Assembly (NCBI GenBank): GCA_033765345.1
Contig: JANRIC010000056.1
Location: 1-64,000, forward strand
Direction: 5' to 3'
DNA length: 64,000 nt
Origin: JANRIC01 sp033765345
GTDB lineage: Bacteria > Bacteroidota > Bacteroidia > Cytophagales > Microscillaceae
The translations under genes and the position numbers were made by a program. Below, in pieces: positions 16,436-25,105 of this stretch (positions within the stretch are counted from its first letter, which is position 1; each line of letters starts with the position of its first letter). Below the pieces are notes generated by a model. That model saw only the letters and a list, made by a program, of their open reading frames with translations, did not search any database and was not told where the DNA came from.

Positions 16436-19312
16436 ATGAAAAACATATACAGTACCCTTTTAATCATTTTTCTACTCACGAGTATTTTTACCCAATTACA
16501 AGCCCAACAAACAATTTCAGGGAAAATTTTTGATAAAAGTGCACAGGAAGCACTTGTGGGAGCAACCATTTCTATCAAAGGAACAATAAACGGAACTACT
16601 ACGGGCAAAGATGGCACCTTCCAATTGCGTGTTAATCAAAGCTTTCCAATCACGGTTATAGTAACTTACATAGGTTTCGAGAAACAAGAAATCGTACTGA
16701 ATGACTCAAGTCCACTCAATATTGAGCTATCTGAAAATATCATTCAAGCCCAAGAAGTGGTGATTTCTGCAAGCCGTGTGGAGCAAACGATATTGGAAAC
16801 ACCTGTTACGGTAGAAAAATTAGGGGTTCGTCAGTTTCAACAATCTGCCGCTGCCAGTACTTTTGATGCTTTACAAAATTTGAAAGGTGTGGATTTATTG
16901 ACACAGAGTTTGGGCTTTAAGTCTGTCAATTTGCGTGGTTTTGGCGCAAACAATAACAACCGATTTGTTCAATTGACAGATGGTATGGATAATCGTTCTC
17001 CCGGATTAGGTTTTGGTTTCGGCAACTCGGCAGGTGTGTCAGATTTGGACATCGAGAGTATTGAGATTTTGCCTGGTGCATCTTCGGCTTTGTATGGTCC
17101 TGATGCTTTGCAAGGATTGCAACTGACGCGTACCAAAAGCCCTTTTGAGTTTCAAGGCTTGAGTATTTCTTCCAAGGTAGGTGTGAATAATTTTGGAAAG
17201 GATAATATAGAAAATCAAGCATTTACGGATGTAGCCATTCGCTATGCGACACAAATCGGGCAAAAATTTGCTTTCAAAGTCAATTTCTCTGCTTTGAATG
17301 GCACAGATTTCATTGCGGATAATTATAATGACCGTTCTACAAGTGGGCGCAGAAATTTCTTTGTAAATAATGTAGCTGACAAAACTACGACTATTGGTTA
17401 TACACCTAACAACAATCCTGCAACAAACTTTGAATATGATGGTGTCAATATTTATGGAGATGATGTAACCAATGGGGGTTCTTTTGATTTTACGGCTGCT
17501 AATACCAGCAATGCAGCATTAGTTGGTAAGCGTGTAACAAGAACAGGCTATACTGAATTAGACCTCTTGGGTAACAATGGCAAAGTGTATAGCTATCGAG
17601 CCAATGTAGCTTTGCATTACAAATTAACTGATAAAATCGAGATAAGTGGTTCGTGGTATTATGGCAATGGTAATTTTATTCGTACTGCTGGCTTTAGGGA
17701 GTATTATCCCGATTATCGCCGTCATCAAGCCAAATTAGAAATCAAAGGAGATGAATTTTTCTTGCGTAGCTATGGTACTTTCCAACAGGCAGAAGGTTAT
17801 AATTTAGGCGTTTTAGCGGCAAGGCTTTTGCAAATTGCCAAGCCTACTGGCACATGGGCTGCTGATTTTGCCAATGCTTATACAAATGATATTATTGCTG
17901 CACGCAATGCCGCCGATAATACCAAATTTCAAGTGGGTAGCCCAAATTTTTCTAAATTTAGAAATGAATTGATAAATACCTTCAATAATGTGAATATTCC
18001 AAGTGCAGGGCAGGGCGGCGTGCCTACTTTGCGTGGTGTGAGGCTTTTAGACAATTCTTCGCTTTACCATACTGAAGGAATGTATAATTTCAAAAAATTT
18101 CTCCCTGAAAATGTAGAAGTGATAGCAGGGGCAAGTTGGAGAAGATACCAATTGGAAACCAAAAATACCATTTTCGTAACAGGCAAAGCAGGTAACGAGA
18201 TTGACGAATATGGTGCTTATTTGCAAGGTTCATACAATTTCAAATTCAATGATGAGGCTTCTTTTAAGCCCACTGTTGCTGTTAGGTACGATAAAAACGA
18301 ATATTTCAAAGGTGGTTTTACACCAAGAGTTTCGGGTATTTTCAACTTCAAATCGCATTATTTCAGAGCCTCTTGGCAATCTGCTTTCCGCAATCCTTCA
18401 CCCAATCAAATCCTTTCAGATGGAAGTATAGGCGAAGTAGGTGGTACAGAAGCAGCTTTGCAAGCAGCGAATCTGATTAGCAATCAGGGTTATACACAAG
18501 CATCCGTCAATGCCTATCGCAACTCAGTGAACGCAGACAATCCCAACGGCAATGCTACACTTTTAGTGCCTTACGTTCCCAAGCCAGATGATTTTACTAC
18601 TGAAAAAATCCAAACTTGGGAAGTTGGTTACAAAACTTTATTATTTGAAAACCTTTTTGTAGATGCTTTTTATTTTCATAGCAAATATACAGACTTCATC
18701 GCTGCCCAAAACATCATACAACCTGTCAATGAACAACAATCAGAATTGCTCAATACGGCTACTTCAAGGGTCTATGGCGTGAATTTTAATAATTTCAATG
18801 AAATTTTTGTAGATGGCTTTGGTATAGGCTTGGAATACGCTTTGCCCAAAGGTTTTGTAATCTCCGCCAATTATGCCAATCAAATCGGTAAAATCACACT
18901 CAAAGACAATGCAGGCAATATCCGCAAAGACCCTTATGGAGATGATATAGTCAAAAGAAAAATGAGCAACCCAGAAGTAGCTGCCGTAGGACGAAATTTC
19001 TTTATTTCCCCTGAAAATCGTTACAACATTACTTTGAGCAATGCCAAATTGACCAAAAACTTGGGCTTTGCCATTACTTACCGATGGACAGATGAGATGT
19101 GGGTGGAGCAAGGCAATACACAAGGTGATGTTTGGCTGCCGAGTTGGAATACCTTAGACGCACAAATTTCATTCAGATTGCCAGATTCTAAAATAAATCT
19201 CAAATTGGGTGGTACAAACATCTTGAATCAATATTATTCACAGGGTTATGGATTGGCACAAATTGGGGGCTTGTATTACTTGGCTATTACTTTTGATGAT
19301 TTGTTGAAATAA
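16436..19312 (+). CDS. TonB-dependent receptor
   Basis: A 958-residue outer-membrane active transporter. After a signal peptide (STLLIIFLLTSIFTQLQAQ) comes a carboxypeptidase-regulatory-like domain (TISGKIFDKSAQEALVGATI, about residues 25-105). The plug domain follows (VTVEKLGVRQFQQ through LPGASSALYGPDALQG), then a large beta-barrel ending in LAITFDDLLK. The plug text LNLRGFG-like run and PGASSALYG are standard. There is no SusD partner, so it resembles siderophore/vitamin/small-molecule receptors rather than glycan uptake. The next genes encode an SsuD-like monooxygenase and a sodium symporter, so an organosulfur substrate is the likely cargo; this is inferred from context. Confidence 0.92.
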   Translation: MKNIYSTLLIIFLLTSIFTQLQAQQTISGKIFDKSAQEALVGATISIKGTINGTTTGKDGTFQLRVNQSFPITVIVTYIGFEKQEIVLNDSSPLNIELSENIIQAQEVVISASRVEQTILETPVTVEKLGVRQFQQSAAASTFDALQNLKGVDLLTQSLGFKSVNLRGFGANNNNRFVQLTDGMDNRSPGLGFGFGNSAGVSDLDIESIEILPGASSALYGPDALQGLQLTRTKSPFEFQGLSISSKVGVNNFGKDNIENQAFTDVAIRYATQIGQKFAFKVNFSALNGTDFIADNYNDRSTSGRRNFFVNNVADKTTTIGYTPNNNPATNFEYDGVNIYGDDVTNGGSFDFTAANTSNAALVGKRVTRTGYTELDLLGNNGKVYSYRANVALHYKLTDKIEISGSWYYGNGNFIRTAGFREYYPDYRRHQAKLEIKGDEFFLRSYGTFQQAEGYNLGVLAARLLQIAKPTGTWAADFANAYTNDIIAARNAADNTKFQVGSPNFSKFRNELINTFNNVNIPSAGQGGVPTLRGVRLLDNSSLYHTEGMYNFKKFLPENVEVIAGASWRRYQLETKNTIFVTGKAGNEIDEYGAYLQGSYNFKFNDEASFKPTVAVRYDKNEYFKGGFTPRVSGIFNFKSHYFRASWQSAFRNPSPNQILSDGSIGEVGGTEAALQAANLISNQGYTQASVNAYRNSVNADNPNGNATLLVPYVPKPDDFTTEKIQTWEVGYKTLLFENLFVDAFYFHSKYTDFIAAQNIIQPVNEQQSELLNTATSRVYGVNFNNFNEIFVDGFGIGLEYALPKGFVISANYANQIGKITLKDNAGNIRKDPYGDDIVKRKMSNPEVAAVGRNFFISPENRYNITLSNAKLTKNLGFAITYRWTDEMWVEQGNTQGDVWLPSWNTLDAQISFRLPDSKINLKLGGTNILNQYYSQGYGLAQIGGLYYLAITFDDLLK

Positions 19313-19317
19313 GCGAC

Positions 19318-19354
19318 TTTTCAGTATTGTCAAATCATTTGACAATACTGAAAA
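19318..19354. terminator. Strong hairpin after the TonB receptor gene
   Basis: TTTTCAGTATTGTCAAA and its exact complement form a 17-bp stem with a 3-nt loop, starting 5 nt after the stop codon. Symmetric A/T ends would allow termination in either direction. Confidence 0.7.
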
Positions 19355-19379
19355 TCAGTCGTGCTGTATGCTACGATAC

Positions 19380-19426
19380 AAAAAATCCCTACATTTGAAA
19401 TTAAAAATAAATGTAGGATTTTTTTT
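19380..19426 (+). terminator. Second hairpin with T-run, just before ssuD
   Basis: The arms AAAAATCC(C)TACATTT and AAATGTAGGATTTTT pair with one bulged C, and a run of eight T follows. The run ends only 11 nt before the ssuD start codon, so it could be either the terminator of the receptor transcript or an attenuator in front of ssuD. Confidence 0.7.
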
Positions 19427-19437
19427 AAAATAAAATT

Positions 19438-20550
19438 ATGTTAGTTCAAATAGATCCCATTTCTATCAAAACCACCCAAAAAGTGGCTGAAATAGCTTGG
19501 TTTGATGATCTCTGCGGAGGCGATACCGAATATTTAAGTGTAAAAGACCCACAAAGACAAAGTACCTATGAGCATTGCAGGGATATTATGCTCAAAGCCG
19601 ATGAATTAGGTTATAGCAATATTCTCTTGCCTAATTCTTATGTAGAAGGGCAAGACCCGCTTGTATTTGCAGGTGCATTGGCTCCGCAAACCAAGCATAT
19701 CAATATGCTAGTAGCCATTAGAGTAAGTGAATTACACCCGCCTATGTTAGCACGTTCTATTGCTACACTTGACCATATTTTGAAAGGGCGATTGACCATC
19801 AATATTATCAATTCGGATTTGCCAGGTTTAGAAGAAAGTGCAGACATTCGCTACAAACGCTGCGAAGAAGTCATAGAAATACTAAAGCAAACTTGGCAAA
19901 AAGACCAAATAGAAGTCGAAGGTGATTTTTATACATTGGATTTACCAAGCGCACCCGCAAAGCCTTTTCAAAAAGCACCGCTTTTATACTTTGGTGGTAT
20001 AGCCGACGGTGCAAAAGAAGTTTGTGCCAAATATTGTGATGTTTTTCTGATGTGGCCTGAAACCGAAGAAAGCCTATATGCAACTATGCAAGATGTCAGT
20101 CAAAGGGCTGCAAAATATGATAGAAAAATTGATTTTGGCTTGCGCATTCACGTGATTGTGCGTGAAACTGAGGCAGAAGCAAGAGCTTACGCCAAGCGTT
20201 TAATGTCTAAATTTAATGAGCAACAAGCCCAAGCCATGAAATACCGCACACAAGATGGTAAAAGCTTAGGCGTTGTTCGGCAAGATGAACTCCGCCAAAC
20301 AGCCGATGAAGATGGCTTTGTAGAGCCTTTGCTTTGGACAGAAATAGGCAAAGCACGTTCGGGTTGTGGGGGTGCTTTGGTAGGTTCACCTGCGCAAATC
20401 CTTGAAAAACTGCATAGATATATGGATATGGGTATTCGTGCTTTTGTCTTATCGGGCTATCCCTTGATAGAAGAAAGTGAATTATTTGCTCAATATGTAC
20501 TGCCTCATTTACCCAATGTAAAATTATCAGAAGTCTATCAAAAAGATTAA
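19438..20550 (+). CDS. ssuD: SsuD-like FMNH2-dependent sulfonate monooxygenase
   Basis: A 370-residue luciferase-like (LLM class) flavin monooxygenase. The pattern matches SsuD throughout: ADELGYSNILLPN, LVAIRVSELHPPMLARSIAT, GRLTINIIN, PLLYFGGIADGAKEV, FGLRIHVIVRET, GGALVGSP and FVLSGYPLIEESELF. SsuD uses reduced FMN and oxygen to release sulfite from alkanesulfonates during sulfur limitation. Neither the flavin reductase (SsuE) nor the SsuABC transporter is encoded beside it; instead it lies between an outer-membrane receptor and a sodium symporter, which may replace the ABC uptake route. The substrate could also be another organosulfur compound such as a sulfone. Confidence 0.85.
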   Translation: MLVQIDPISIKTTQKVAEIAWFDDLCGGDTEYLSVKDPQRQSTYEHCRDIMLKADELGYSNILLPNSYVEGQDPLVFAGALAPQTKHINMLVAIRVSELHPPMLARSIATLDHILKGRLTINIINSDLPGLEESADIRYKRCEEVIEILKQTWQKDQIEVEGDFYTLDLPSAPAKPFQKAPLLYFGGIADGAKEVCAKYCDVFLMWPETEESLYATMQDVSQRAAKYDRKIDFGLRIHVIVRETEAEARAYAKRLMSKFNEQQAQAMKYRTQDGKSLGVVRQDELRQTADEDGFVEPLLWTEIGKARSGCGGALVGSPAQILEKLHRYMDMGIRAFVLSGYPLIEESELFAQYVLPHLPNVKLSEVYQKD

Positions 20551-20581
20551 ATTTCAAAAAACAAAATACTTGAATTAAATA

Positions 20582-22384
20582 ATGCTGAACCAACTTCACC
20601 TCATCGACTGGATAGTTTTGATTTTCTTTTTGTTTCTGATGCCTTTGGCGGGTATATTGGTCAGCTTAGGAAAGAAAAATTCGGAAGATTATTTTATGGC
20701 AGGTCATTCCTTGCGTTGGTGGGCGGTGGCAGGCTCTGTATTTGGCACTAATATCAATTCTTCGCATTTGATTGGAATGTTGGGAATAGGATATTCTGTC
20801 GGTTTTGCTCAAAGTCATTATGAGTTACTACCTGTGGCAGCGATATTGCTGCTTTGTTATGTTTTTTTGCCTACTTATCGAAGACTAAAAGTCTTTACTT
20901 TATCCCAATTTTTGGAATATCGTTACAACGAACACGCAAGATTAGTTTATACCATCTTGATGATATTATTGATTTTAGTGCAATTGGTAGCAGGTTTTTA
21001 TATTGGTAGTCGTACTTTGCTATTTCTTTTCAAAGGGACAGGAGTTGAATTGGCATATTGGCAAGGGATTTTGATTATTGGCTTGATGAGTTGCAGTTAT
21101 ACAATTTTTGGAGGGTTAGGTGCAGTAGTGGTTACGGATACTTTGCAAACCCTTATGATGCTTTTAGCTGGAATCATTGTTGCTTATTTTACCTTCACAC
21201 AGCCAGAAATTGGTGGCTTTTTTGGATTACTTTCCTTAGACCAAGCCCAACCTTTGGCAGAACAGAAGATGCACCTTTATTTACCTTCAAATCATCCAAA
21301 CTTACCTTGGACAGGCGTATTTACAGGTTTGATTATTCTACATAGTTTTTATTTTACAACCAATCAATATTTGGTACAGCGTGTTTTGGCTGCCAAAACA
21401 GACGAAGATGCAAGAATAGGTATCATCGCTTCAGGATTTTTGAAACTGACTGTTCCTTTTTTCTCGATTGCTGCTGGAGTGGCAGCAGCCTATTTATTTA
21501 AGATACGCTTTGCCAATCAAAACATCTTGCCAGATGATGCTTTCCTGACTTTGGTTGGGGCGGTTGTACCGTTGGGCTATGGCTTAACGGGGATGATTTT
21601 GGCAGGTTTGACTGCGGCTACATTCTCATCTGTGGATTCGATGATGAATTCCGTTTCTACACTCTTGACCTTAGATGTGTATAAAAAATACATTAATTCG
21701 CAAGCCTCTGATAATCAAATGGTTGCTTTTGGTAGATACGCAGTTTTTGGGATGGTAATACTTTCAGGATTCTTGGCATGGGTGAGCTATGAACCTACTT
21801 CGGCAGGCAATTTCTTTTTGACTGTTTCGGCGCAAGGTTCTTATTTCACACAAGGCGTTTTGGTAGCTTTTTTGACAGGGATTTTATGGAAAAGGTCTAA
21901 TCCTACTGCAGCAGTCATAGTAATGCTCATTGCCCCATTTTTTGCATTTGGTATAGAATTGCTTTACAATCATTGGCTTGCAAAGTATTTGGGTTTGATA
22001 CCCTTCTTCGGAGAAAAATTAAATTTTTTACATCGAGTGCTGCTTACTTTTCTATTTTGTTTGAGTCTTCAAACCATCTTAAGTTGGGTACTTAAAAACA
22101 AAAAAGTCATCGTGGATAATGTATATCTTCACACATCTTCAAAAGACCTTCTCTGGATAGCTTATTTTGTGGTAGTTCAATGTTTTTTGTTGCTATTGAT
22201 ACAGTTTAAAATATTCAATTTTAAATACCTTGCCTTGCCCGCTGGTTTTCTAACTATGCTATTATTTTGTGGGATTTGTATAGTTGATAATAATAAAAAA
22301 AGAAATAATCTACTCACTGACAGTCGTTTATATGCGGGTATTTTAAGTTCGATTACTGTGTTTTTTTTATATTATTTCTTTTGA
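20582..22384 (+). CDS. Sodium:solute symporter (SSS family)
   Basis: A 600-residue inner-membrane protein with about 14-15 hydrophobic helices. It has the SSS family start (WIVLIFFLFLMPLAGILVSL, then SEDYFMAGHSLRWW) and the sodium-site region GLTAATFSSVDSMMNS. It follows ssuD by 31 bp and is probably in the same transcript. It would carry the compound brought in by the TonB receptor across the inner membrane for SsuD; the substrate is inferred from neighbours, not from residues. Homologues transport sugars, amino acids or carboxylates. Confidence 0.9.
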   Translation: MLNQLHLIDWIVLIFFLFLMPLAGILVSLGKKNSEDYFMAGHSLRWWAVAGSVFGTNINSSHLIGMLGIGYSVGFAQSHYELLPVAAILLLCYVFLPTYRRLKVFTLSQFLEYRYNEHARLVYTILMILLILVQLVAGFYIGSRTLLFLFKGTGVELAYWQGILIIGLMSCSYTIFGGLGAVVVTDTLQTLMMLLAGIIVAYFTFTQPEIGGFFGLLSLDQAQPLAEQKMHLYLPSNHPNLPWTGVFTGLIILHSFYFTTNQYLVQRVLAAKTDEDARIGIIASGFLKLTVPFFSIAAGVAAAYLFKIRFANQNILPDDAFLTLVGAVVPLGYGLTGMILAGLTAATFSSVDSMMNSVSTLLTLDVYKKYINSQASDNQMVAFGRYAVFGMVILSGFLAWVSYEPTSAGNFFLTVSAQGSYFTQGVLVAFLTGILWKRSNPTAAVIVMLIAPFFAFGIELLYNHWLAKYLGLIPFFGEKLNFLHRVLLTFLFCLSLQTILSWVLKNKKVIVDNVYLHTSSKDLLWIAYFVVVQCFLLLLIQFKIFNFKYLALPAGFLTMLLFCGICIVDNNKKRNNLLTDSRLYAGILSSITVFFLYYFF

Positions 22385-22480
22385 GAAATAAATATTTGTA
22401 TTATAATCTAATTTTTAATTTCAAAAGTTATATTTTTAACTAAAAGTCTATTAAATCAATAGATTAAGTATAATTAAAAT

Positions 22481-22509
22481 TTGTACTATATATTTTTTTT
22501 ATATTTTTG
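22481..22509 (+). promoter_or_regulatory. Bacteroidota-type promoter (TTG-N18-TATTTTTG)
   Basis: TTG at 22481-22483, an 18-nt spacer and TATTTTTG at 22502-22509 fit the Bacteroidota consensus. Transcription would start near 22516, just before the riboswitch aptamer. Confidence 0.65.
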
Positions 22510-22525
22510 AAGAGAGTTTTATATG

Positions 22526-22631
22526 TTTATAAAGAAAGTGTTGAGAGAACAGGCTCAATGAAACACTAACAACCTATCATTATCAAGAATAAGGTGTTAA
22601 ATCCTGCCCAAAAAAATTCGGGAACTATAAA
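22526..22631 (+). promoter_or_regulatory. SAM-I (S-box) riboswitch
   Basis: The conserved S-box core is visible in order: GAGAG, then CAATGAAACAC, AACAACC and GGTGTTAAATCCTGCCC. P1 can form from TTTATA (22526-22531) and TATAAA (22626-22631), P2 from GTGTT and AACAC around a kink-turn (ATGA), P3 from ACCT and AGGT, and P4 from CCC and GGG. The pseudoknot is CAGG (22550-22553) with CCTG (22603-22606). In S-boxes SAM binding lowers expression of sulfur and methionine genes. A promoter lies just upstream, and a Cys-tailed leader peptide starts 10 nt after P1. Confidence 0.85.
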
Positions 22632-22641
22632 TTTTATACAA

Positions 22642-22719
22642 ATGAAAAATCTAAATCTTTATCACTTCTACTACCTACTCATCATTCATATACATTACAA
22701 CTCAGACTGTTGTTGTTGA
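22642..22719 (+). CDS. Leader peptide ending in Cys-Cys-Cys
   Basis: A 25-codon frame, too short for usual gene calling, reads MKNLNLYHFYYLLIIHIHYN and then SDCCC, with three TGT codons directly before TGA. It begins 10 nt after the SAM riboswitch and lies 80 nt before the hydroxylase gene. Three consecutive Cys codons at the end of a tiny frame suggest a translation-sensing leader: ribosomes would slow when charged tRNA-Cys is scarce. The role is inferred from position and composition. Confidence 0.7.
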   Translation: MKNLNLYHFYYLLIIHIHYNSDCCC

Positions 22720-22799
22720 GGTAAGCTCCTTAAATTAATTTCAGCATTTTTTAAAATCCCATTCCCTTACTTATTTTCTTAATTTAATTATTTAATGAA

Positions 22800-24029
22800 A
22801 TGATTTTCAATTATTTAGCATTTGCCGTACCTCTTTTTCTGACCTTCATGGGCATAGAATATCTCGTTTCAAAGGCACAGAAAAAGGATTATTTTAAATT
22901 TGGTAATTCGGTTGCCAATCTCAATGTAGGAATCGCCGAAAGGCTTTTGGATACATTTACCGTAGGAATTTTCTATTTTTTCTATGATTATTTGCACACG
23001 CATTATGCTATTTTTGAAATCAAACCAAGCGTTACACTTTGGATAGCTTTGTTGATAGCCACAGATTTTATTTGGTATTGGTATCACCGTTTGGCTCATG
23101 AAATCAATTTGCTTTGGAGTGTTCATGTGGTGCACCATCAATCTGAAGATTTTAACTACACAGTTTCAGCACGTATTACAGTTTTTCAAGCAGTAGTAAG
23201 GACGCTTTTTTGGTCGGTGTTGCCTGTTATTGGTTTTCCTGCCGAAATGATTACGACTATCTTATTGGTGCATGGGGCTTATCCATTTTTTATTCATACA
23301 CAGATTATTGGTAAATTGGGTATATTAGAATATATTTTGGTTACACCTTCGCATCATAGGGTGCATCATGCATCTAATGAAGTTTATTTGGACAAAAACT
23401 ATGGAGATATCCTAATTATTTGGGACAAGCTATTTGGTACTTTTGCCAAAGAAGATAAAAATGAAACGATTGTATTTGGATTGACCAAACCACTTAATAG
23501 TCATAGCTTTCTTTGGCAGCATTTTCATTTTTTATTGGAATTGATTTATGCAGTTCGTCAAACGTCAGGATTGAAAAATAAATTGAAAATATTATTTGGA
23601 AAGCCTCATAATGTCCCTGTTACATTGAGAGATACATTGGAATCCAAGTTTTTATTCCACAAGCGAAGAACTCCAGCATCCAAGCGATTCAAAAATTATG
23701 TGAAATGGCAACTGGCATTTGTCTTAGTCTTACTTTTTACATTTTTGTTGTTAGAACATTATTTCAGTATCTCTGCTCAGATTTTATTGAGTTTAATCAT
23801 TTTGATTACGCTGATTAACTGCGGGGCTATTTTGGAGCAGAAGACTTGGATATTTTATTTGGAATACGTGCGTTTGACGTGTGTTTTCTTTATGCTATTT
23901 GGCTTTACGTCTGTACTTAATATTTTATTTATACTTGGACTGAGCTTATTGATATATAATTTTTCTTTGTTGGAAAAATATTATCTTCAATTGGTCTATG
24001 GTAATTTGGTTGAAATCGTGGAAAATTAA
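22800..24029 (+). CDS. Sterol desaturase/fatty acid hydroxylase family protein
   Basis: A 409-residue membrane diiron enzyme. The histidine clusters HRLAHE (about residue 99), HVVHHQ (about 112) and SHHRVHH (about 183) are the metal ligands of the fatty acid hydroxylase superfamily, flanked by hydrophobic helices; the last 130 residues add further membrane helices. Such enzymes hydroxylate or desaturate lipids or cleave ether bonds. It is the first full gene under the SAM riboswitch and Cys-rich leader, so it is likely induced by sulfur limitation. That points to a sulfur-containing lipid or an alkyl-sulfur substrate, which is inference. Frame begins at ATG within ATGAAATGA. Confidence 0.85.
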   Translation: MIFNYLAFAVPLFLTFMGIEYLVSKAQKKDYFKFGNSVANLNVGIAERLLDTFTVGIFYFFYDYLHTHYAIFEIKPSVTLWIALLIATDFIWYWYHRLAHEINLLWSVHVVHHQSEDFNYTVSARITVFQAVVRTLFWSVLPVIGFPAEMITTILLVHGAYPFFIHTQIIGKLGILEYILVTPSHHRVHHASNEVYLDKNYGDILIIWDKLFGTFAKEDKNETIVFGLTKPLNSHSFLWQHFHFLLELIYAVRQTSGLKNKLKILFGKPHNVPVTLRDTLESKFLFHKRRTPASKRFKNYVKWQLAFVLVLLFTFLLLEHYFSISAQILLSLIILITLINCGAILEQKTWIFYLEYVRLTCVFFMLFGFTSVLNILFILGLSLLIYNFSLLEKYYLQLVYGNLVEIVEN

Positions 24030-24070
24030 AAAAATAAATTTATTATCAAAAATTAAACTTTACAACAATT

Positions 24071-24661
24071 ATGGTATTATTCGAGATACAAAACGAAATC
24101 GGAGATGTGTTTAGCAAAAGAATCCAACCTGATTTTTCTGAAACCGTATCTACACAGCATACAAATCTAAAAATTGGCGATGATGCACCGGATTTCACAA
24201 CTCAAAACTGGATAAATCTGTATTGGATAAATCTATTAGACAATTCGGAAACCATTACATTGGCTCAATTACTCCTTGAAAAACCGCTAATTTTGACTTT
24301 TTTGGATAATGATTGGTCTAAGAAATATATCTCGAGTTTTCAGCTTTTTTGGGAAGAAAACTATCAAACCATACAATCCTCTGGAGCAAATTTACTGATG
24401 TTGAATCCTCAGTCAATTGATTATTTACCCAAAACTAATTATTTGTTTCATTTGGCACAAGATACAAATAAAGAAATTGCACAGGCTTATGGAGTTTACT
24501 CAAAAAATTATCCTATTTGGGATCGCATATCGGGTGTGGACAATGATGTCATGATGCCAAGTGTTTTTGTAATCAATCAAGATAAAAAAATTGTTTTTAT
24601 ACGAAAGGATGAAGGTTTTAAATTGGATTTTGGATTTTCAGAATTGCTTAAATTCATATAG
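24071..24661 (+). CDS. Peroxiredoxin-fold protein lacking cysteine
   Basis: A 196-residue protein of the AhpC/TSA (thioredoxin-like) fold: IGDDAPDFTTQNW near residue 36, TLAQLLLEKPLILTFL near 66, DTNKEIAQAYGVY near 140 and PSVFVINQDKKIVFI near 174. The peroxidatic Cys normally found after the LxF strand is absent (FLDNDWSKKYISSF occupies that place), and the whole protein contains no Cys. It cannot be a normal peroxidase and may bind a partner or ligand. It follows the hydroxylase by 41 bp in the riboswitch-controlled unit; a cysteine-free composition would suit a protein made during sulfur starvation. Confidence 0.7.
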   Translation: MVLFEIQNEIGDVFSKRIQPDFSETVSTQHTNLKIGDDAPDFTTQNWINLYWINLLDNSETITLAQLLLEKPLILTFLDNDWSKKYISSFQLFWEENYQTIQSSGANLLMLNPQSIDYLPKTNYLFHLAQDTNKEIAQAYGVYSKNYPIWDRISGVDNDVMMPSVFVINQDKKIVFIRKDEGFKLDFGFSELLKFI

Positions 24662-24669
24662 TCTCGACC

Positions 24670-24811
24670 TTACAAAAATAAAACTAATTGGCTCTTACCA
24701 TAATTTAGACTGATAACTGAAATTCAATGATTTTAAGCCCATAATTTCGTCAAAAGACTACCTTTTAAAACTATCAGTCCAATTCTAGGGAAGAGCCAAC
24801 TAATTTTGTAA
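24670..24811. repeat. Long imperfect palindrome, 142 bp
   Basis: The arms share TTACAAAA/TTTTGTAA, TTGGCTCTT/AAGAGCCAA and ACTGATA/TATCAGT, in order from the outside in. It lies just after the peroxiredoxin-fold gene. It may be a miniature transposable element or a terminator with a long stem. Confidence 0.7.
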
Positions 24812-24841
24812 AATTATTCATAGCATTTATTTCGTACACCT

Positions 24842-25105
24842 ATGAAAGCATTTTGCCTAATTGTATTGTTTTTCATGTATTTTGAGCCAACTGTTCAAGC
24901 CCAATATACCAGGCAAATCACAGAACGCCAGCAGTTTTGGCTTGGGTTCTTTTTGGACTTTTCCTGCTTGGGTTGCTATGCCTTGCCCAAACGCCTGTTA
25001 GCACCAGTAGTTCTATTGTCCACTAAGTCTTTCATTTATCTTGTCTGCATATTTAGGCATCTCTTTGTCCAAGTATTCTACACCTTTATTTGTCAAACTT
25101 ATTGA
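24842..25105 (+). pseudogene. Truncated secreted-protein gene
   Basis: The frame begins with a convincing signal peptide (MKAFCLIVLFFMYF to VQAQ) and then ITERQQFWLGFF, reminiscent of the start of DUF2490-type proteins. After about residue 40 the sequence loses secreted-protein character (Cys-rich, low-complexity). It is probably the 5' end of a barrel gene cut off by recombination. The family guess is weak. Confidence 0.4.

Noticed and set aside
19390..19397. TACATTTG as a -7 box for ssuD
   Set aside because: It forms part of the hairpin arm and has no TTG -33 element at a suitable distance.
24910..25060. attC-like run GCCTGTTAGC and neighbouring TTTGGGC complement
   Set aside because: It does not fit the GTTRRRY/RYYYAAC boxes of integron sites and could be coincidence.
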